The position numbers and the translations under genes are program-made. A stretch of 17,524 nt of DNA from JBEVNX01 sp040507895 (GTDB taxonomy: Bacteria; Desulfobacterota; Binatia; JACPRU01): positions 1 through 17,524 of the forward strand of contig JBEVNX010000176.1 in assembly GCA_040507895.1 (NCBI GenBank), given 5' to 3'. Below are positions 1 through 7,753 of this stretch, one piece after another (within the stretch, counting starts at the first letter, position 1; the number at the start of each line of letters is the position of its first letter). Under the pieces are notes generated by a model that saw nothing but the letters and a program-made list of their open reading frames with translations, was not told where the DNA came from and did not search any database.

Positions 1-309
1 CCAGAGCTCGTCCGCCGTGCGAGGGCTCGGGCCCTCCCAATCCGGAGTCCGGACAGTGGGGTCTAGGAGTTTGAACAACTCGGAGCTCAACGCTGGTACC
101 AAGAGGGAATAGCTGGCGACGAACTCGGTGAACACCTTCCGGTCTTCTGCGGTCGGCACCTCGTTCGGGCGCGCGATCGAGACCGCGAGCCTCTCGCCCG
201 GCGTTGGTGAGGCGACCTTTCCCTCCCAATCTGAACCACGCGCCAGTGTCAGCGTCCCAAAAACTGGGTCATCTACCATGCGCGGGGCATTACGGCGGAA
301 CCAGGTCAT
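1..309 (-). CDS. Hypothetical protein, N-terminal part, runs off the left edge
   Basis: An uninterrupted reading frame of 103 codons starts at an ATG (complement of 307-309) and continues past base 1, so only the N-terminus is present. It begins MTWFRRNAPRMVDDPVFGTL, and a GGAG lies about six bases before the ATG. The protein has a basic start, then a short conserved-looking 'DDPVFGTL...W-E-G' pattern at about residues 13-30 and a mixed alpha/beta composition. There is no signal peptide or membrane segment in the visible part. The pattern reminds me of small domain-of-unknown-function proteins (DUF6985-like), but this is an impression only. It is separated by about 310 bp from the neighbouring minus-strand gene and need not belong to the same operon. 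Codon use looks coding (many G/C third positions) and there are no stops. No function is assigned. Confidence 0.6.
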   Translation of the reverse strand, partial: MTWFRRNAPRMVDDPVFGTLTLARGSDWEGKVASPTPGERLAVSIARPNEVPTAEDRKVFTEFVASYSLLVPALSSELFKLLDPTVRTPDWEGPSPRTADELW

Positions 310-620
310 CGGAGGCTCCGAATGATGCTTGCCGGTGGCGCCCCTGAGGGCAACCAGGAGAATCAGCCAATGCTAGGTGCATCCGAGACACGAGCATAGC
401 CGCCCATTTCCAACTGGCACCAATCACGCGTACGCTTCCTGATCCCTGGAATCGCGCCGGGGCGCGACGGCCTGACACGCGTCATCACGCAAAGCTAGTG
501 GGCGGAGCGCGAGTCGGTGCTTGTCGAGGCCCGACTGCAAGGCCAAGCGGCAGCCGCGGGACGTTCAACGGCTGGACCGAAATCCAATCGCGCTCGAGCG
601 GGGCTTCTTCTTCGTCCTCG
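310..620. other. Intergenic stretch with no supported gene
   Basis: About 310 bp lie between the LLM oxidoreductase stop and the start of the left-edge gene, both on the minus strand. Short open frames exist on both strands, but none has a plausible ribosome binding site with a protein-like composition. The only structure I see is a GC-rich inverted repeat at 452-467. The stretch should contain the end of the minus-strand transcript from pxpA and a promoter for the left-edge gene; I cannot point to a convincing -35/-10 pair. Confidence 0.5.
452..467. repeat. GC-rich inverted repeat, possible weak terminator
   Basis: TCGCGCC is followed by GG and then GGCGCGA: a perfect 7-bp inverted repeat around a two-base centre. 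It lies downstream of the minus-strand LLM gene, where a terminator would be expected. No run of T follows on either strand, so an intrinsic terminator is not demonstrated. It could equally be a protein-binding palindrome or chance in GC-rich DNA. Confidence 0.3.
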
Positions 621-1649
621 TCAGAAGCGGGGCATGACCTCCTTCGCAAAGAGCTCCACGGAACGCATTGCGTCCTCGCCGCGGATCCCCGGCATGTGCA
701 TCCAGCAGATGATCTCAGTGGCGCCGAGCTCCGTCTCGCAACGCTCGAGCGATTCGTAGACGAAGTCCGGTTCGCCGATCGCGTACCGATCCTTGAGCGC
801 TGCATACGTCGCCTGCTGGCGGTCCGTGATCACCCGCCCGTCGTCGGTGCGTAGCTCCCGCTCGCCCTGAGCGGACTTGGCGCCGTAAAGCTCCCGGTAG
901 AGGTAGCTCACGGCAGGGGCCGCGGCCCTCTCGGCTTCGCTCCGAGTCTCGGCGACGAATACCTGCCGGATGACGGGACGCTCCGCCGGCTGGAAGCCGA
1001 CCTCCCTCGCCGCATCCTCGTAGATGCGGAAGTGTTCTTTCAGTTCCGCGATCCCGTGTCGCGGCGAGGCGAAGAGGACCGCGCGGCGGCGCGCCGCCCG
1101 GCGGATCGAGTTCGGGGCCGAGACGCCGTACCAGATCGGCGGGTGGGGCTTTTGGACGGGCTTCGGCGTGAGACATGCCTCGGGGACCCTGTAGTAGCGC
1201 CCCTCGAACGAGAAGCGCTCCTCTCTCCACGCGAGCGTCATCAGCTCGAGGGACTCTTCGAGCCGTCCCACCCGCTGGTTCCGCGGAACCCCGTGCGCGG
1301 TGAACTCCTCGCTCACGTAGCCCGGAGCGACGCCAAAGATGAATCGCCCATTCGAAACATTGTCCAGAACGGCGATGTCCTCGGCGAGCTTGAGTGGAGC
1401 ATACAGGGGGACGAGGAGGACTCCGGTCCCGACCCGCATCCGCTGGGTCACGGCCGCAGCGGCGCCTAGCGTCACGAGAGGCCCCGGACAGAGACCGTCC
1501 TTCTGGACGTGGTGAGAGACCTGGAACGCCGAGACGTAGCCGAGCTCCTCCGCGCGGGGCAGACAGCGCAACATGTCCTGGTAGGGCGTGTTCCAGGGAA
1601 TCCCGCTCTCGGGAGGGACCTGATGACTGAAGAGCAAACCGAATTTCAT
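621..1649 (-). CDS. LLM class flavin-dependent oxidoreductase (luciferase-like)
   Basis: This is a 342-residue protein of the bacterial luciferase-like monooxygenase superfamily (PF00296), a soluble TIM-barrel enzyme using FMN or F420. It begins MKFGLLFSHQVPPESGIPW and continues with the usual order: an N-terminal strand, a 'RAEELGY' helix, 'RMRVGTGVLLVPLYAPLKLAED' at about residues 74-95, 'GRFIFGVAPGY' near 105-115, then 'PKPVQKPHPPIWYG' around residue 165. Length is typical of the family. The frame is open upstream, but the ATG at 1649 is chosen because GGAGG stands just before it and homology starts there. It follows pxpA after 49 bp and is probably co-transcribed with it. Substrates of LLM enzymes cannot be read from sequence; here it may oxidise an intermediate of the pathway encoded around it (inference). 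A luciferase-like monooxygenase or a reductase are both possible. Confidence 0.92.
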   Translation of the reverse strand: MKFGLLFSHQVPPESGIPWNTPYQDMLRCLPRAEELGYVSAFQVSHHVQKDGLCPGPLVTLGAAAAVTQRMRVGTGVLLVPLYAPLKLAEDIAVLDNVSNGRFIFGVAPGYVSEEFTAHGVPRNQRVGRLEESLELMTLAWREERFSFEGRYYRVPEACLTPKPVQKPHPPIWYGVSAPNSIRRAARRRAVLFASPRHGIAELKEHFRIYEDAAREVGFQPAERPVIRQVFVAETRSEAERAAAPAVSYLYRELYGAKSAQGERELRTDDGRVITDRQQATYAALKDRYAIGEPDFVYESLERCETELGATEIICWMHMPGIRGEDAMRSVELFAKEVMPRF

Positions 1650-1698
1650 GGCGTGCCTCCTCGGAACTTTCCGCCTCGAGGTGGCCAGCCTCGACCGG

Positions 1699-2472
1699 CT
1701 ATGCGGCGCGGGCGACGACCGGCTCGGTGAGACAGCCCGATTCTTCCAAAGTTCGGCGCACGGCGCGCGCGACGTCGACTGCGTTCGGACCGTCGCCATG
1801 GACGCAGATGCTCTCCGCATCGAGAGAGACGGCCGTGCCGTCCTGCGCGAGGACCTTCCCAGTATCGATGTAGCGCCGCACCTGAGCGATCACTTTCGCG
1901 ACGTCCGTCGAGTGCTTCATACGTTGGATGATGAGGGAGCCGTCCGGGGCGTACTCGAGGTCCACGTAGATCTCCCCGACGACGCGCCCGCCCCGCTTCC
2001 GCACCGCCTGGGGAAGCGCCGAATCGGTGGGCGCGGGCCAGTAGAGCATCGGCTCCGGCGAGAGCTGCCCGATCGCCTCTGCCACGACATCCGCAAGCTC
2101 CTCGTCGGCCTTCAGAACCGAGTAAAACGCCCCGTGCGGCTTCACGTGGTGGAGCCGCATGCCCTCCACTGCGAGCGTCGCCTGGAGCGCGCCCACCTGA
2201 TAGACCACGTAGGCGTACGCGTCCTCCGGCGATATCTTCATCGCGCGGCGGCCGAAGCCGAGGAGGTCCGGGAGCCCCGGATGCGCGCCGATGACGACAC
2301 CGTTCTGCTTCGCGAGGCGGACCGTGCGGAGGAGCGTCACGGGATCGCCGGCGTGAAACCCGCAAGCGACGTTCGCCGTCGTCACGAACGGCAGGAGCGC
2401 GGCATCGTTCCCCATCACCCAGTTTCCGAAGCTCTCGCCCATGTCACTGTTGACGTCCATTTGTCGCCTCAT
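1699..2472 (-). CDS. pxpA: PxpA, LamB/YcsF family 5-oxoprolinase subunit A homologue
   Basis: This 257-residue protein is of the LamB/YcsF family (PF03746), a cytoplasmic metal-dependent deacetylase-like fold. In E. coli and Bacillus, PxpA works with PxpB and PxpC in ATP-dependent cleavage of 5-oxoproline to glutamate. Family hallmarks are all visible: DVNSDMGE at residues 6-13, NVACGFHAGD at 34-43, GAHPG at 62-66 followed by LPDLLGFGRR, and KPHGAFY at 111-117. Length matches the family (about 245-255). The ATG at 2472 has AAGGAGG a few bases upstream. Unusually, pxpA is not contiguous with pxpB and pxpC. It is the first gene of a minus-strand pair, divergent from the plus-strand operon that contains them. 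The companion genes suggest the lactam opened may not be 5-oxoproline (inference). Confidence 0.94.
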   Translation of the reverse strand: MRRQMDVNSDMGESFGNWVMGNDAALLPFVTTANVACGFHAGDPVTLLRTVRLAKQNGVVIGAHPGLPDLLGFGRRAMKISPEDAYAYVVYQVGALQATLAVEGMRLHHVKPHGAFYSVLKADEELADVVAEAIGQLSPEPMLYWPAPTDSALPQAVRKRGGRVVGEIYVDLEYAPDGSLIIQRMKHSTDVAKVIAQVRRYIDTGKVLAQDGTAVSLDAESICVHGDGPNAVDVARAVRRTLEESGCLTEPVVARAA

Positions 2473-2767
2473 GGATTCCTCCTTCCCGGGGCTGATACGA
2501 GAAAGCCTCCGCGCATTGTGCCGCGGCTGTCAAGCGGCGATACGCCGAGAACCGTGCGGTCCGCGACAAAAGCGGTGTCTTCATGACAATGACCGATCTC
2601 CCGTGGGGTGCGCCGAGGATCTGCAAGCCCCAACGGCGTAGCGACATGCACCTTCAAAAAGGGGAAGCCGCCGCAGTCCCTCCGTGATATCGGAGCCGGT
2701 GATCTCTCTCCCGGCATTGGCATAGCTGACCGCTTCGTTCAGGGAGGAGCAGAACAGGAGGTCTCCC
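2473..2767. promoter_or_regulatory. Divergent intergenic region between pxpA and the aldehyde dehydrogenase gene
   Basis: About 295 bp separate two divergent starts and must hold promoters for both arms. On the minus strand a perfect TTGACA hexamer is present (complement of 2528-2533), but no good -10 box lies 16-18 bases downstream. Two small dyads are visible: CGGCG-ATA-CGCCG at 2535-2547 and TGTC-TTCAT-GACA at 2576-2588. Either could be an operator for a regulator encoded outside the window. On the plus side the region ends in a strong Shine-Dalgarno (AGGAGGT, 2756-2762). The promoter assignment is inferred from gene layout rather than seen. Confidence 0.45.
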
Positions 2768-4251
2768 ATGGTCGCGTCTCGCAGAGCCTACCAGATGTTC
2801 ATCAACGACGAATGGCTGGACTCGTCGTCGGGTCGTGTGCTCGCCTCTGTCAATCCGGCGACCGGCGAGGTCTGGGCGGAGGTTCCGGAAGGAAACGCAG
2901 AAGACATCGACCGGGCGGTCGCTGCGGCGCGAAAGGCGTTCGAGGACGGACCTTGGCGGAAGATGGCGCCGATCGAACGCGGCAAACGCTTGCGACGCCT
3001 CGGAGAGCTCATCGCGGAGAGTGCCGCGGAGCTGGCGCGGCTCGAAAGCATGGACTACGGCAAGGCGATCCGGGAGACGCTCGGGGTCGAGCTCGCCGCG
3101 ATCCCGAACTGGTACCACTACTTCGGCGCCTCGCCGACAAGGTCCAGGGTGAAACGGTCCCGCTCGGACCGGACTTCCTGAACTACACGGTTCGGGAGCC
3201 GGTGGGCGTCGTGGGCGCGATCACCCCGTGGAACTCGCCGCTCCTCATGTACGCGATGAAGCTCGGACCGGCTTTGGCCGCGGGGAACACGGTGGTCGTG
3301 AAGCCAGCAGAGCAGACGCCCGTGACTGCGCTCGAGCTGGCGAAGCTGATTCAGCGCGCCGAGATCCCGCCGGGAGTGGTGAACGTCGTTCCGGGATACG
3401 GCGAGAGCGCGGGCGCGGCCCTCGTGCGCCATCCGGGTGTCGACAAGATCGCCTTCACCGGGGAGACCACAACGGGGCAGCTCATCTGCAGGGAGATGAC
3501 CGGGAACCTCAAGCGACTTACGTGCGAGCTCGGAGGCAAGTCACCGAACATCGTGTTCGACGACGCGGAGATGGACAACGCCGTGCGCGGAGCAATGGCC
3601 GACGTCTTCGTGGCGGCCGGTCAGACGTGCGTCGCCGGGTCGCGGCTACTCCTGCACGAACGAATCGCCGACGAATTCGTCGCCCGCCTAGTCGAGCGCG
3701 TGCGGAAAATCCGCGTCGGGGATCCTCTCGATCCGCGAACGCACATCGGGTCGCTGGTGTCGCAGGAGCAACGGCGGAAGGTCGAGGAGTACGTCCACAT
3801 CGGAAAGGAGGAGGGAGCGGAGCTCCTCTGCGGCGGCGCACCTCGTGAGGAGGCCCTCGCCCGGGGATGCTTCTTCCTATCCAGCGTCTTCGCGCGTGTT
3901 CGGAACTCGATGCGAATCGCCCAGGAAGAGATCTTCGGTCCGGTAGTCTGTGTGCTGACGTTCCGGGAGGACGAGGAAGCCGTGGAGCTCGCGAACGACG
4001 TGCCATACGGACTCGCGGCCGGCGTCTGGACCGGGAACGTGAAGCGGGCGCACCGGATCGCGAACCAGATCCGGGCCGGAACGGTGTGGGTGAATAACTA
4101 CCGGCGAATCCACTTCGCCTCCCCGTTCGGTGGTTACAAGCTGAGCGGCTTCGGCCGAGAAAACGGCCTCGAAGTCATTCGCGAATACACCCAGGTCAAG
4201 AGCGTCTGGGTGGATCTCGGCACGGAGATCCCTGATCCGTTTCCCGCTTGA
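2768..4251 (+). pseudogene. Aldehyde dehydrogenase family gene interrupted by a one-base frameshift
   Basis: This is an NAD(P)-dependent aldehyde dehydrogenase (PF00171) oxidising an aldehyde to its acid. The ATG at 2768 follows AGGAGGT. The first 121 residues (2768-3130) are in one frame (MVASRRAYQMFINDEWLDSS onward). That frame then runs into non-homologous sequence and stops at 3181. Homology resumes in the next frame from 3133 and continues to the stop at 4251. Inserting one C in GCC-TC near 3128-3132 would give '...YHYFGALADKVQGETVP' and a normal 494-residue protein. In the repaired numbering, TPWN has Asn156, FTGETTTG is present, ELGGKSP carries general-base Glu254 and AGQTC has nucleophile Cys288. 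The Glu-Cys spacing of 34 matches classical enzymes. All other residues look intact, so this is either a recent inactivating mutation or a sequencing or assembly error. It leads an operon with the aminotransferase, pxpB and pxpC, suggesting oxidation of a semialdehyde product (inference). Confidence 0.88.
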
Positions 4252-4366
4252 GCGGTCGCGGCACTCCGTCGATGAGAACAAAACCCGCAGGGCTTCAATG
4301 AGAGCGTGGATCGATCTACCGCGTCCCGCGGAGAAGGTCCGGGAACAGCCCCGGCTGGAGACTCGC

Positions 4367-5713
4367 ATGCCTATCGATGAATTCGTACGAGCTTACACGG
4401 CGCGGACTCCTCGTTCGCGGCAGCTCTGGGAAGAGGCGCGCGGTGTTCTTCCCGGAGGAGTCAGCGGGAATGCCAAGTTCTTCAAGCCGCATCCGATCTA
4501 CATCGAGAAGGCATCGGGCTCGAAGGTCGTCGACGTCGACGGCAACGTGTACATCGACCTCCTCGCCGGCGCCGGTTCGGCTATCCTCGGTCACGGCCCC
4601 GAGGCGGTGAGACGTGCGGTTGCGACGCAGCTCGAGCAGGCGATCTCGCCCATCTTCGCTACGGAGCTCGAGGTCCGGCTCGCGCGAAAGGTCACGACGC
4701 ACATGCGCTACATGGATATGGTCCGCTTCGTAAACAGTGGCTCCGAGGCGACCTTCCTGCTGGCGCGCGCGGCGCGTGCCTTCACCGGAAAAGAGCGCAT
4801 CGCGAAGTTCGAGGGGAACTATCACGGCCAGCACGACTTCGGTCTCACCGGCGCCTTCGTCGCCGGGGCGGGATCCGAGCATCGTCCGGAGCCGATCGCC
4901 GGTTGCGCCGGAACCGAGCGGTCGTCGCTGAACGACCTCCTCTTGCTGCCGTACAACGACGCGGCAGCGCTCGACATCATCCGCGATCACGCCAATGAGC
5001 TGGCGGCGGTCTTCATCGAGCCGGTGGCCGGGTTCGGAATCGGAGCGATACCGGCTGAGCGTGACTGGCTCGCCGCCCTGCGTGAGCTCACGGTGGAGAA
5101 AGGAATCCTGCTCGTCTTCGACGAAATCGTCACCGGCTTTCGCCTCGGTCTCGGCGGTGCCTCGTCCTGGTTCGGCGTGCATCCTGATCTCGGTGCGATC
5201 GGCAAGATCATCGGCGGTGGGTTCCCGATCGGCGGGTTCGGCGGGCGGCGGGACATCATGGAGAAGGTCGTCACTCCGACCAAGGAGCCCTCGGACGTGA
5301 AGGAGAAGATCTTCGCTTCGGGGACGTTTTCCGGGAACCCGCTCAGCATGGTAGCTGGACTCGCGATGATATCGGAGCTCGAACGCGCCGACATATACGA
5401 CACCCTGGCACAGCGCGGACAGCGGCTGAGAACGGGGCTCCGCGAAGCCGGCCGAAGACAAGGGCTCGAGCTTCAAGCGACCGGCATCGGATCGATCTTC
5501 CACGTTCACTTCGCAGGCGAGCCGATACACGACAAGCGCTCCGCGATGCGCGCCGATCCCGCCAGGCAATATGCGTTCAGCATCGGGATGATCTCGAAGG
5601 GGGTACTGCTCCCTCCGGCTCACCCGGGCTTTCTGTCTATCGCTCATAGCGAGGGCGACGTCGACGAGGTGCTGCGGGTCGCCAGCGACGTCCTCAGAGA
5701 GATGGCCTGCTGA
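4367..5713 (+). CDS. Class III aminotransferase, glutamate-1-semialdehyde aminomutase-like
   Basis: This is a PLP-dependent fold-type I class III aminotransferase (PF00202) of 448 residues, closest in style to glutamate-1-semialdehyde 2,1-aminomutase. Visible features, numbered from this start: LPGGVSG at 28-34, NSGSEA at 123-128 (phosphate binding), YHGQHD at 152-157, FDEIVTGFR with Asp252 pairing to the PLP pyridine nitrogen, and GKIIGGGFPIGG with the Schiff-base Lys280. The ATG at 4367 has CTGGAG six bases upstream and starts where homology begins. An in-frame ATG at 4298 would add 23 poorly conserved residues and has a weaker ribosome site. A housekeeping haem role is unlikely given the neighbours. 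It sits 115 bp after the aldehyde dehydrogenase and 17 bp before pxpB. It probably transaminates or isomerises an amino or semialdehyde intermediate (inference). Confidence 0.9.
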   Translation: MPIDEFVRAYTARTPRSRQLWEEARGVLPGGVSGNAKFFKPHPIYIEKASGSKVVDVDGNVYIDLLAGAGSAILGHGPEAVRRAVATQLEQAISPIFATELEVRLARKVTTHMRYMDMVRFVNSGSEATFLLARAARAFTGKERIAKFEGNYHGQHDFGLTGAFVAGAGSEHRPEPIAGCAGTERSSLNDLLLLPYNDAAALDIIRDHANELAAVFIEPVAGFGIGAIPAERDWLAALRELTVEKGILLVFDEIVTGFRLGLGGASSWFGVHPDLGAIGKIIGGGFPIGGFGGRRDIMEKVVTPTKEPSDVKEKIFASGTFSGNPLSMVAGLAMISELERADIYDTLAQRGQRLRTGLREAGRRQGLELQATGIGSIFHVHFAGEPIHDKRSAMRADPARQYAFSIGMISKGVLLPPAHPGFLSIAHSEGDVDEVLRVASDVLREMAC

Positions 5714-5730
5714 CGGAAGGGCGCGAGCGC

Positions 5731-6603
5731 ATGGAGACCCGCTACGACTACGGCGGCGACGAGTTCATCTTCGTCGATTTCGACATCGAGATGAGTCTGG
5801 AGGTGAACTTCCGGGTCCTCTCGATATGCCAGGAAATCGAGCGGCAGCGGATCGAGGGTGTCATCGAGGTGTGCCCCGCCAACACATCGTACCTGCTTCA
5901 CTACGAGCCGGAAAAGGTCGAGCCACGACGGCTCATGAAGCTGCTGCGCGAGATCGAGCACAAGGCGGAGCACATCGAGTCGTTGAGCTCGCGGCTCGTC
6001 GACATCCCCGTCCTCTACGACGATCCCTGGACCAAGGAGTGCGCGAAGCGTTTCGCGGATCGGCATCAGGACGCGTCGGTAACGAATCTCGAATACCTGA
6101 TGGCCATCAACGGTTACTCGAGCAAGAACGAATTCATCGCCGCCCATTCCGGCACCCCGTATTGGGTGTCGATGATCGGCTTCGTTCCGGGGACCGCGTG
6201 GTGTTTTCAGATGGTGAGCCGCGACCGTGCGATCCAAGCTCCGAAGTACGTGCGTCCGCGTACCGATACGCCAGAGCGAGCGGTATCGCATGGGGGTGTA
6301 TTCGTAGCGATCTACCCGGTGCGGGGCCCCGGCGGATATCAGTTGCTGGGTATGACGCCGGTACCGATCTACGATCCCACCGGAAGTCTCGTCGACCTGC
6401 GGGAACGCTACATCCTCGCCCTCCCCGGGGACCGTTGGAAGCTCAGGCCGATCGAGATGGACGAGTTCCTGTCGATCCGCGCCGAGGTCGAGGCGGGCAC
6501 CTACCGCTACAGGACCTTTGCGCAGGAGTTCCGGCCGGCGCAGTACTTCCGCGACCCGGATCGCTACCTGAAGCGGCTGCAGACAGAGGCCGCAGGATGC
6601 TGA
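5731..6603 (+). CDS. pxpB: PxpB, 5-oxoprolinase subunit B / carboxyltransferase subdomain homologue
   Basis: This 290-residue protein belongs to the AHS1 / KipI / allophanate hydrolase subunit 1 family (PF02682). With PxpC it forms the ATP-using component that activates a lactam carbonyl for PxpA. Diagnostic motifs lie in the C-terminal half: GFVPG at 150-154, a basic 'PKYVRPR' stretch at about 171-177, YP at 195-196, and GPGGYQLLGMTP at 199-210. It is longer than the E. coli PxpB (about 218 residues), with extra sequence at both ends; the last 70 residues are rich in charged and aromatic residues. The ATG is preceded by GGAAGGG. The gene starts 17 bp after the aminotransferase stop and its last codons overlap the start of pxpC, indicating translational coupling. 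A urea amidolyase-type partner is an alternative, but separate B and C subunits together with pxpA favour the Pxp assignment. Confidence 0.92.
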   Translation: METRYDYGGDEFIFVDFDIEMSLEVNFRVLSICQEIERQRIEGVIEVCPANTSYLLHYEPEKVEPRRLMKLLREIEHKAEHIESLSSRLVDIPVLYDDPWTKECAKRFADRHQDASVTNLEYLMAINGYSSKNEFIAAHSGTPYWVSMIGFVPGTAWCFQMVSRDRAIQAPKYVRPRTDTPERAVSHGGVFVAIYPVRGPGGYQLLGMTPVPIYDPTGSLVDLRERYILALPGDRWKLRPIEMDEFLSIRAEVEAGTYRYRTFAQEFRPAQYFRDPDRYLKRLQTEAAGC

Positions 6604-7601
6604 GCATCTTGGAGGGAGGCCTGCAGACGACCGTCCAGGACGCGGGACGGTTCGCCTGGTACCACATCGGAATGCCTCCCGCCGGGGCGATGGACCAGTT
6701 CTCCTTCCGCGTGGGCAACATGCTGGTCGGCAACCGCGACGATGCCGCAGCGCTCGAAATCACCTTCGCCGGTCCCGTGATGGAGACGACCGAGGAGGCG
6801 GTCTTCGCGGTTACCGGCGCGGATCTCAGCGTAACCCTGAACGACACGCGCGTTCCCCAGTGGGTGACACACCGGGCGCGTGCGGGCGACCAGATCGCGT
6901 GCGGAGAGGTGAAGCGCGGCGTGCGCGCGTATTTCTGCATTTCCGGAGGCATCACGATTCCGTCGTTGCTCGGCAGTCGCTCCACCTACCTTCTCGCGCG
7001 CTTCGGCGGTGTCGAGGGAAGGCGACTTCAGGCGGGTGACCTCCTGCCGGTCGGGCCATTGCACCCGGAGACCGACGCGTTTGTCGGAAGGATGATCCCG
7101 TCCCGATTCCTCCCGGGGCTGCAAAGAGAGATCGAGCTCCGGATCATCATGGGCCTGTGCTCCTACCGGCTGACCGAGGACAGCGTCGAGGAGTTCCTCC
7201 AGGCGAAGTGGCAGGTTTCGACCGAGGCCGACCGCGTTGGCTACCGGCTGCGCGGGCCGGCGTTCCGATTCAAGGACAGGGAGGCGCCATTCGGCGCCGG
7301 TTCCGATGTGTCGAACGTGGTCGACGTCGGCTATCCCGTTGGATCGATACAGGTGCCGGGCGGTCAGGAAGCGATCCTGTTGATGCGAGACGCCGTGACC
7401 GGGGGAGGATACGCGACGATCGGAACAGTCATTCAGTGCGATCTCGATCGGCTGGCACAGGCGCCACCCGGTTCGAAGGTGATGTTCCACGCCGTCGACG
7501 TGGACGACGCAATGCACGCGCGGCGCGAGTACCGGGCCCGGATCTCCGAAATCGCGGAGTCTTTGGCACTCTTCGACCGAGTCGGTGTTCTGGGCCAGTG
7601 A
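6597..7601 (+). CDS. pxpC: PxpC, 5-oxoprolinase subunit C / biotin-dependent carboxyltransferase family homologue
   Basis: This 334-residue protein belongs to the AHS2 / KipA / allophanate hydrolase subunit 2 family (PF02626). It contains TVQDAGR at 12-18, GMPPAGAMD at 25-33, then NMLVGN and 'ALEITFAGP', and a C-terminal half with 'GSDVSNVVDVGYPVGSIQVPGGQ' and 'GGYATIGTV', all in family order. The frame is open far upstream, but homology begins exactly at the ATG at 6597. That ATG overlaps the pxpB end as ATGCTGA, the usual arrangement for this pair; AGAGG lies upstream. Length fits the family (about 310-340). It is expected to be a soluble partner of PxpB in ATP-dependent lactam activation. 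No active-site loss is evident. Confidence 0.94.
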   Translation: MLSILEGGLQTTVQDAGRFAWYHIGMPPAGAMDQFSFRVGNMLVGNRDDAAALEITFAGPVMETTEEAVFAVTGADLSVTLNDTRVPQWVTHRARAGDQIACGEVKRGVRAYFCISGGITIPSLLGSRSTYLLARFGGVEGRRLQAGDLLPVGPLHPETDAFVGRMIPSRFLPGLQREIELRIIMGLCSYRLTEDSVEEFLQAKWQVSTEADRVGYRLRGPAFRFKDREAPFGAGSDVSNVVDVGYPVGSIQVPGGQEAILLMRDAVTGGGYATIGTVIQCDLDRLAQAPPGSKVMFHAVDVDDAMHARREYRARISEIAESLALFDRVGVLGQ

Positions 7602-7639
7602 GGCATGCTGGGACTTGAGGCGACGGCCTAGTTGATCGC

Positions 7640-7656
7640 CGCCGGACTAGCCGGCG
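7640..7656 (+). terminator. Hairpin after pxpC, weak candidate terminator
   Basis: CGCCGG, loop ACTAG, CCGGCG: a perfect 6-bp stem with a 5-base loop, 39 bases after the pxpC stop in the 152-bp gap before the next gene. No T-run follows, so intrinsic termination is uncertain. It may only attenuate read-through into the downstream LLM gene or stabilise the 3' end. Confidence 0.3.
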
Positions 7657-7753
7657 AGCCGGCACCGCGCACGAGTGGCGGGACACCAACGCCGCTCCTG
7701 GAGGCGGAGAGAGAGGTGCCAACGCGACGTTCGGTTCGGGTCGGCAGGACAGA

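Noticed and set aside
1648..2586. Plus-strand open frame of about 310 codons
   Set aside because: It is antisense to pxpA, which has all its family motifs and a strong ribosome site; the plus frame has neither.
2717..2733. Sigma-54-like promoter (TGGCA ... GC) upstream of the dehydrogenase gene
   Set aside because: The GG-to-GC spacing is 11 rather than the required 10 bases and the second half lacks the TTGCA pattern.
2608..3130. Possible N-terminal extension of the dehydrogenase C-terminal frame
   Set aside because: This stretch translates to Arg/Gly-rich sequence unlike any aldehyde dehydrogenase N-terminus. The proper N-terminus lies in the next frame from 2768, so this is a frameshift artefact.
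4298..4366. Earlier ATG for the aminotransferase
   Set aside because: The added 23 residues have no family resemblance and the ribosome site is weaker than the CTGGAG before 4367.
4316..5647. Long open frame (about 440 codons) on the minus strand
   Set aside because: It lies antisense to the aminotransferase. Its product is Arg/Glu-rich without recognisable domains, as expected for a mirror frame in GC-rich coding DNA.
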